The position numbers and the translations under genes were made by a program. Positions 62,885-64,000 of a stretch of DNA of 64,000 nt are shown here, piece by piece. The DNA comes from Chelativorans salis (lineage in GTDB: Bacteria > Pseudomonadota > Alphaproteobacteria > Rhizobiales > Rhizobiaceae). Every line of letters begins with the position of its first letter. The stretch's first letter is position 1. The notes beneath the pieces were generated by a model. That model made no database searches. It was not told the origin of the DNA and saw only the letters and a program-made list of their open reading frames with translations. The DNA lies in contig NZ_JAOCZP010000002.1 in NCBI RefSeq assembly GCF_025336525.1, forward strand, positions 62,001 through 126,000. Direction: 5' to 3'.

Positions 62885-64000
62885 CTAAAGCATGTGTCCT
62901 ATGTCGGATGCGCCCGTTGGATAGGCGAAGATCGTCTGCTTAAGGGCTGAAGCCGTTAGATTGTTTCGAATCGCGAGGGCGAACAGGTTTATGACCTCAT
63001 CCACATGCGGGCCAACAAGATGGGCGCCGAGAATGCGTCCGCTACCTTCCTCCACGATCATTTTGAAGCCGTAAACGGATTCGGCTGTCTGCCGGGCGGT
63101 GAACCAATCCGAGGCTTTTCCTATATTTTTTCGAAATTTTAGCCCCTTACGACTGGCTTCCTCCTCGCTCAGCCCCACCGCGGCTATTGGCGGAATGGTG
63201 AAGGCGACACTGGGCACGCCGCGATAGTCGGGCTTGTGCCGGTTACCGTCGAGCAGGTTTCTTGCGACCACCTCGGCGTCATGGCTGGAGACGGGAGTAA
63301 GCGGCGGGCCAAGCTGCGCGGCATCCCCTGCCGCGTAGACGGCAGGATTCGATACGCTTTGGAGGTAATCGTTGAGCTGCAGGCGTCCATCCTTGACCGA
63401 GGTACCGGCGCGGTCGAGATCGAGGCTCCCCAAGTTTGGTACGCGTCCGGCGGCATGCACTACGAGGTCGGCTTCGATTGTCACCTCACCTGCCGCTGAT
63501 GCGGCCGTAACGCGGTATCCGGTGCTGGTCTTATCAACGGCCTCGACACTCGTCTTGGTCTGTGTGTCGATCCCCAGCGCCCGAAACTTCTCCATTAGCC
63601 AATCAACGAGCTCCGGCTCGAAATGCTTCAGCAGGCGTTCGCCCCGCTGCAGGATCGTAACCTGCGCACCAGCCAGTGCTGCAATGTGGGAAAATTCGGC
63701 GGCGATATAGCCGCCGCCGACCATAACAATGCGTTCAGGTAGGCTTTTAAGGGCAAGGAACTGTTCGCTCGTAATGAGATGTTCCTCTCCGGGGATACCA
63801 AGCCGCACCGGCTCTGCGCCGGCTGCGATCAGCGCACGCCGTGCCTCTAGGCTGTTTCCTTCCACATTCAAACTGTTCGGGCCGGTGAAACGGGCATGCC
63901 CGTGAAAAGCGTGAATGCCCTTCTCGGCGTAGCTCTTCTCCTGCTTCGCCGGCACGGGGTCGGTAAAGCTGCGCTTGAAGGCATTTAGTTCCGGCCAGTT
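62885..64000 (-). CDS. Pyridine-nucleotide disulfide oxidoreductase, C-terminal part
   Basis: A leftward gene whose 5' end lies beyond base 64000; 372 codons are visible and open to the edge. The visible part has the NAD(P) site RIVMVGGGYIAAEFSHIAAL, the FAD site SNPAVYAAGDAAQLG, and the dimer domain IPPIAAVGLSEEEASRKGLK with IFAYPTGASDIGHML. The redox CxxxxC site is missing from view. The stretch NWPELNAFKRSFTDPVPAKQ in the visible beginning matches the glutathione/mercuric reductase-like group. A specific substrate is not assignable. Confidence 0.85.
   Translation of the reverse strand, partial: NWPELNAFKRSFTDPVPAKQEKSYAEKGIHAFHGHARFTGPNSLNVEGNSLEARRALIAAGAEPVRLGIPGEEHLITSEQFLALKSLPERIVMVGGGYIAAEFSHIAALAGAQVTILQRGERLLKHFEPELVDWLMEKFRALGIDTQTKTSVEAVDKTSTGYRVTAASAAGEVTIEADLVVHAAGRVPNLGSLDLDRAGTSVKDGRLQLNDYLQSVSNPAVYAAGDAAQLGPPLTPVSSHDAEVVARNLLDGNRHKPDYRGVPSVAFTIPPIAAVGLSEEEASRKGLKFRKNIGKASDWFTARQTAESVYGFKMIVEEGSGRILGAHLVGPHVDEVINLFALAIRNNLTASALKQTIFAYPTGASDIGHML

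Overview
The window looks like a piece of chromosome from an alphaproteobacterium, most likely a Hyphomicrobiales (Rhizobiales) soil or plant-associated species. This is inferred from the high-GC coding sequence, the density of ABC and TRAP uptake operons, an ery-like polyol locus with a SorC regulator, a cpa/tad pilus locus of alphaproteobacterial layout, and an exact TTAA-N7-TTAA CtrA-type site before the pilin. I saw no rRNA, tRNA, CRISPR array, intact insertion sequence or prophage.

Layout. 1-6.0 kb: a cupin gene fragment diverging from an XRE-cupin regulator, then a leftward signalling set (ScfR-type XRE regulator, single-domain response regulator, small membrane protein, SLC5-STAC histidine kinase) suggesting carboxylate sensing. 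6.2-11.4 kb: a branched-chain-amino-acid-type ABC operon. 11.8-13.1 kb: a periplasmic aldose (PQQ-type) dehydrogenase. 13.1-23.7 kb: a compact aromatic-acid locus with an IclR regulator, hotdog thioesterase, a fused FAD hydroxylase/aryl-CoA ligase, a TAXI-TRAP transporter, fumarylpyruvate hydrolase, two unrelated maleylpyruvate isomerases and gentisate 1,2-dioxygenase. Together they would take salicylate (or 3-hydroxybenzoate) through its CoA thioester and gentisyl-CoA to gentisate, then to fumarate and pyruvate. 23.8-35.5 kb: a sugar/polyol ABC importer with SorC regulator, aldo/keto reductase, GlpD-like dehydrogenase, DhnA/LsrF-type aldolase, LyxK/EryA-like kinase and GMC oxidoreductase, an apparently complete phosphorylate-oxidise-cleave pathway whose substrate I cannot name.

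35.6-58.5 kb: a broken PAS gene, an MHYT-PAS-GGDEF-EAL protein, and the Tad/Cpa pilus region (TadD-like lipoprotein, CpaA peptidase, Flp pilin, CpaB, CpaC, a small lipoprotein, TadG, two TadE-like pseudopilins, CpaE/TadZ, an L,D-transpeptidase, CpaF, TadB, TadC), then an FkbM methyltransferase, an AT-rich gap, and a periplasmic SUOX-fold-like protein paired with a second GGDEF-EAL protein. 58.9-64 kb: an ECF41 sigma factor operon with its own recognisable promoter, a MocR regulator diverging from an EamA exporter, and the end of a flavin disulfide reductase.

The regulatory DNA is unusually readable. Three CTGTCA repeats at 11-bp spacing form a Pho-box array before the Flp pilin. A TGTCACA-N16-CGTC ECF41 promoter precedes the CMD-ECF41 operon. 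A sigma70-like promoter before the polyol importer is bracketed by 14-bp inverted repeats. Four genes for abundant products (three solute-binding proteins and the pilin) are each followed by a strong GC-rich hairpin without a U-tract inside their operons. The most novel candidates are the ligase-hydroxylase fusion with its complete CoA-gentisate route, and the predicted phosphate control of the Tad pilus.
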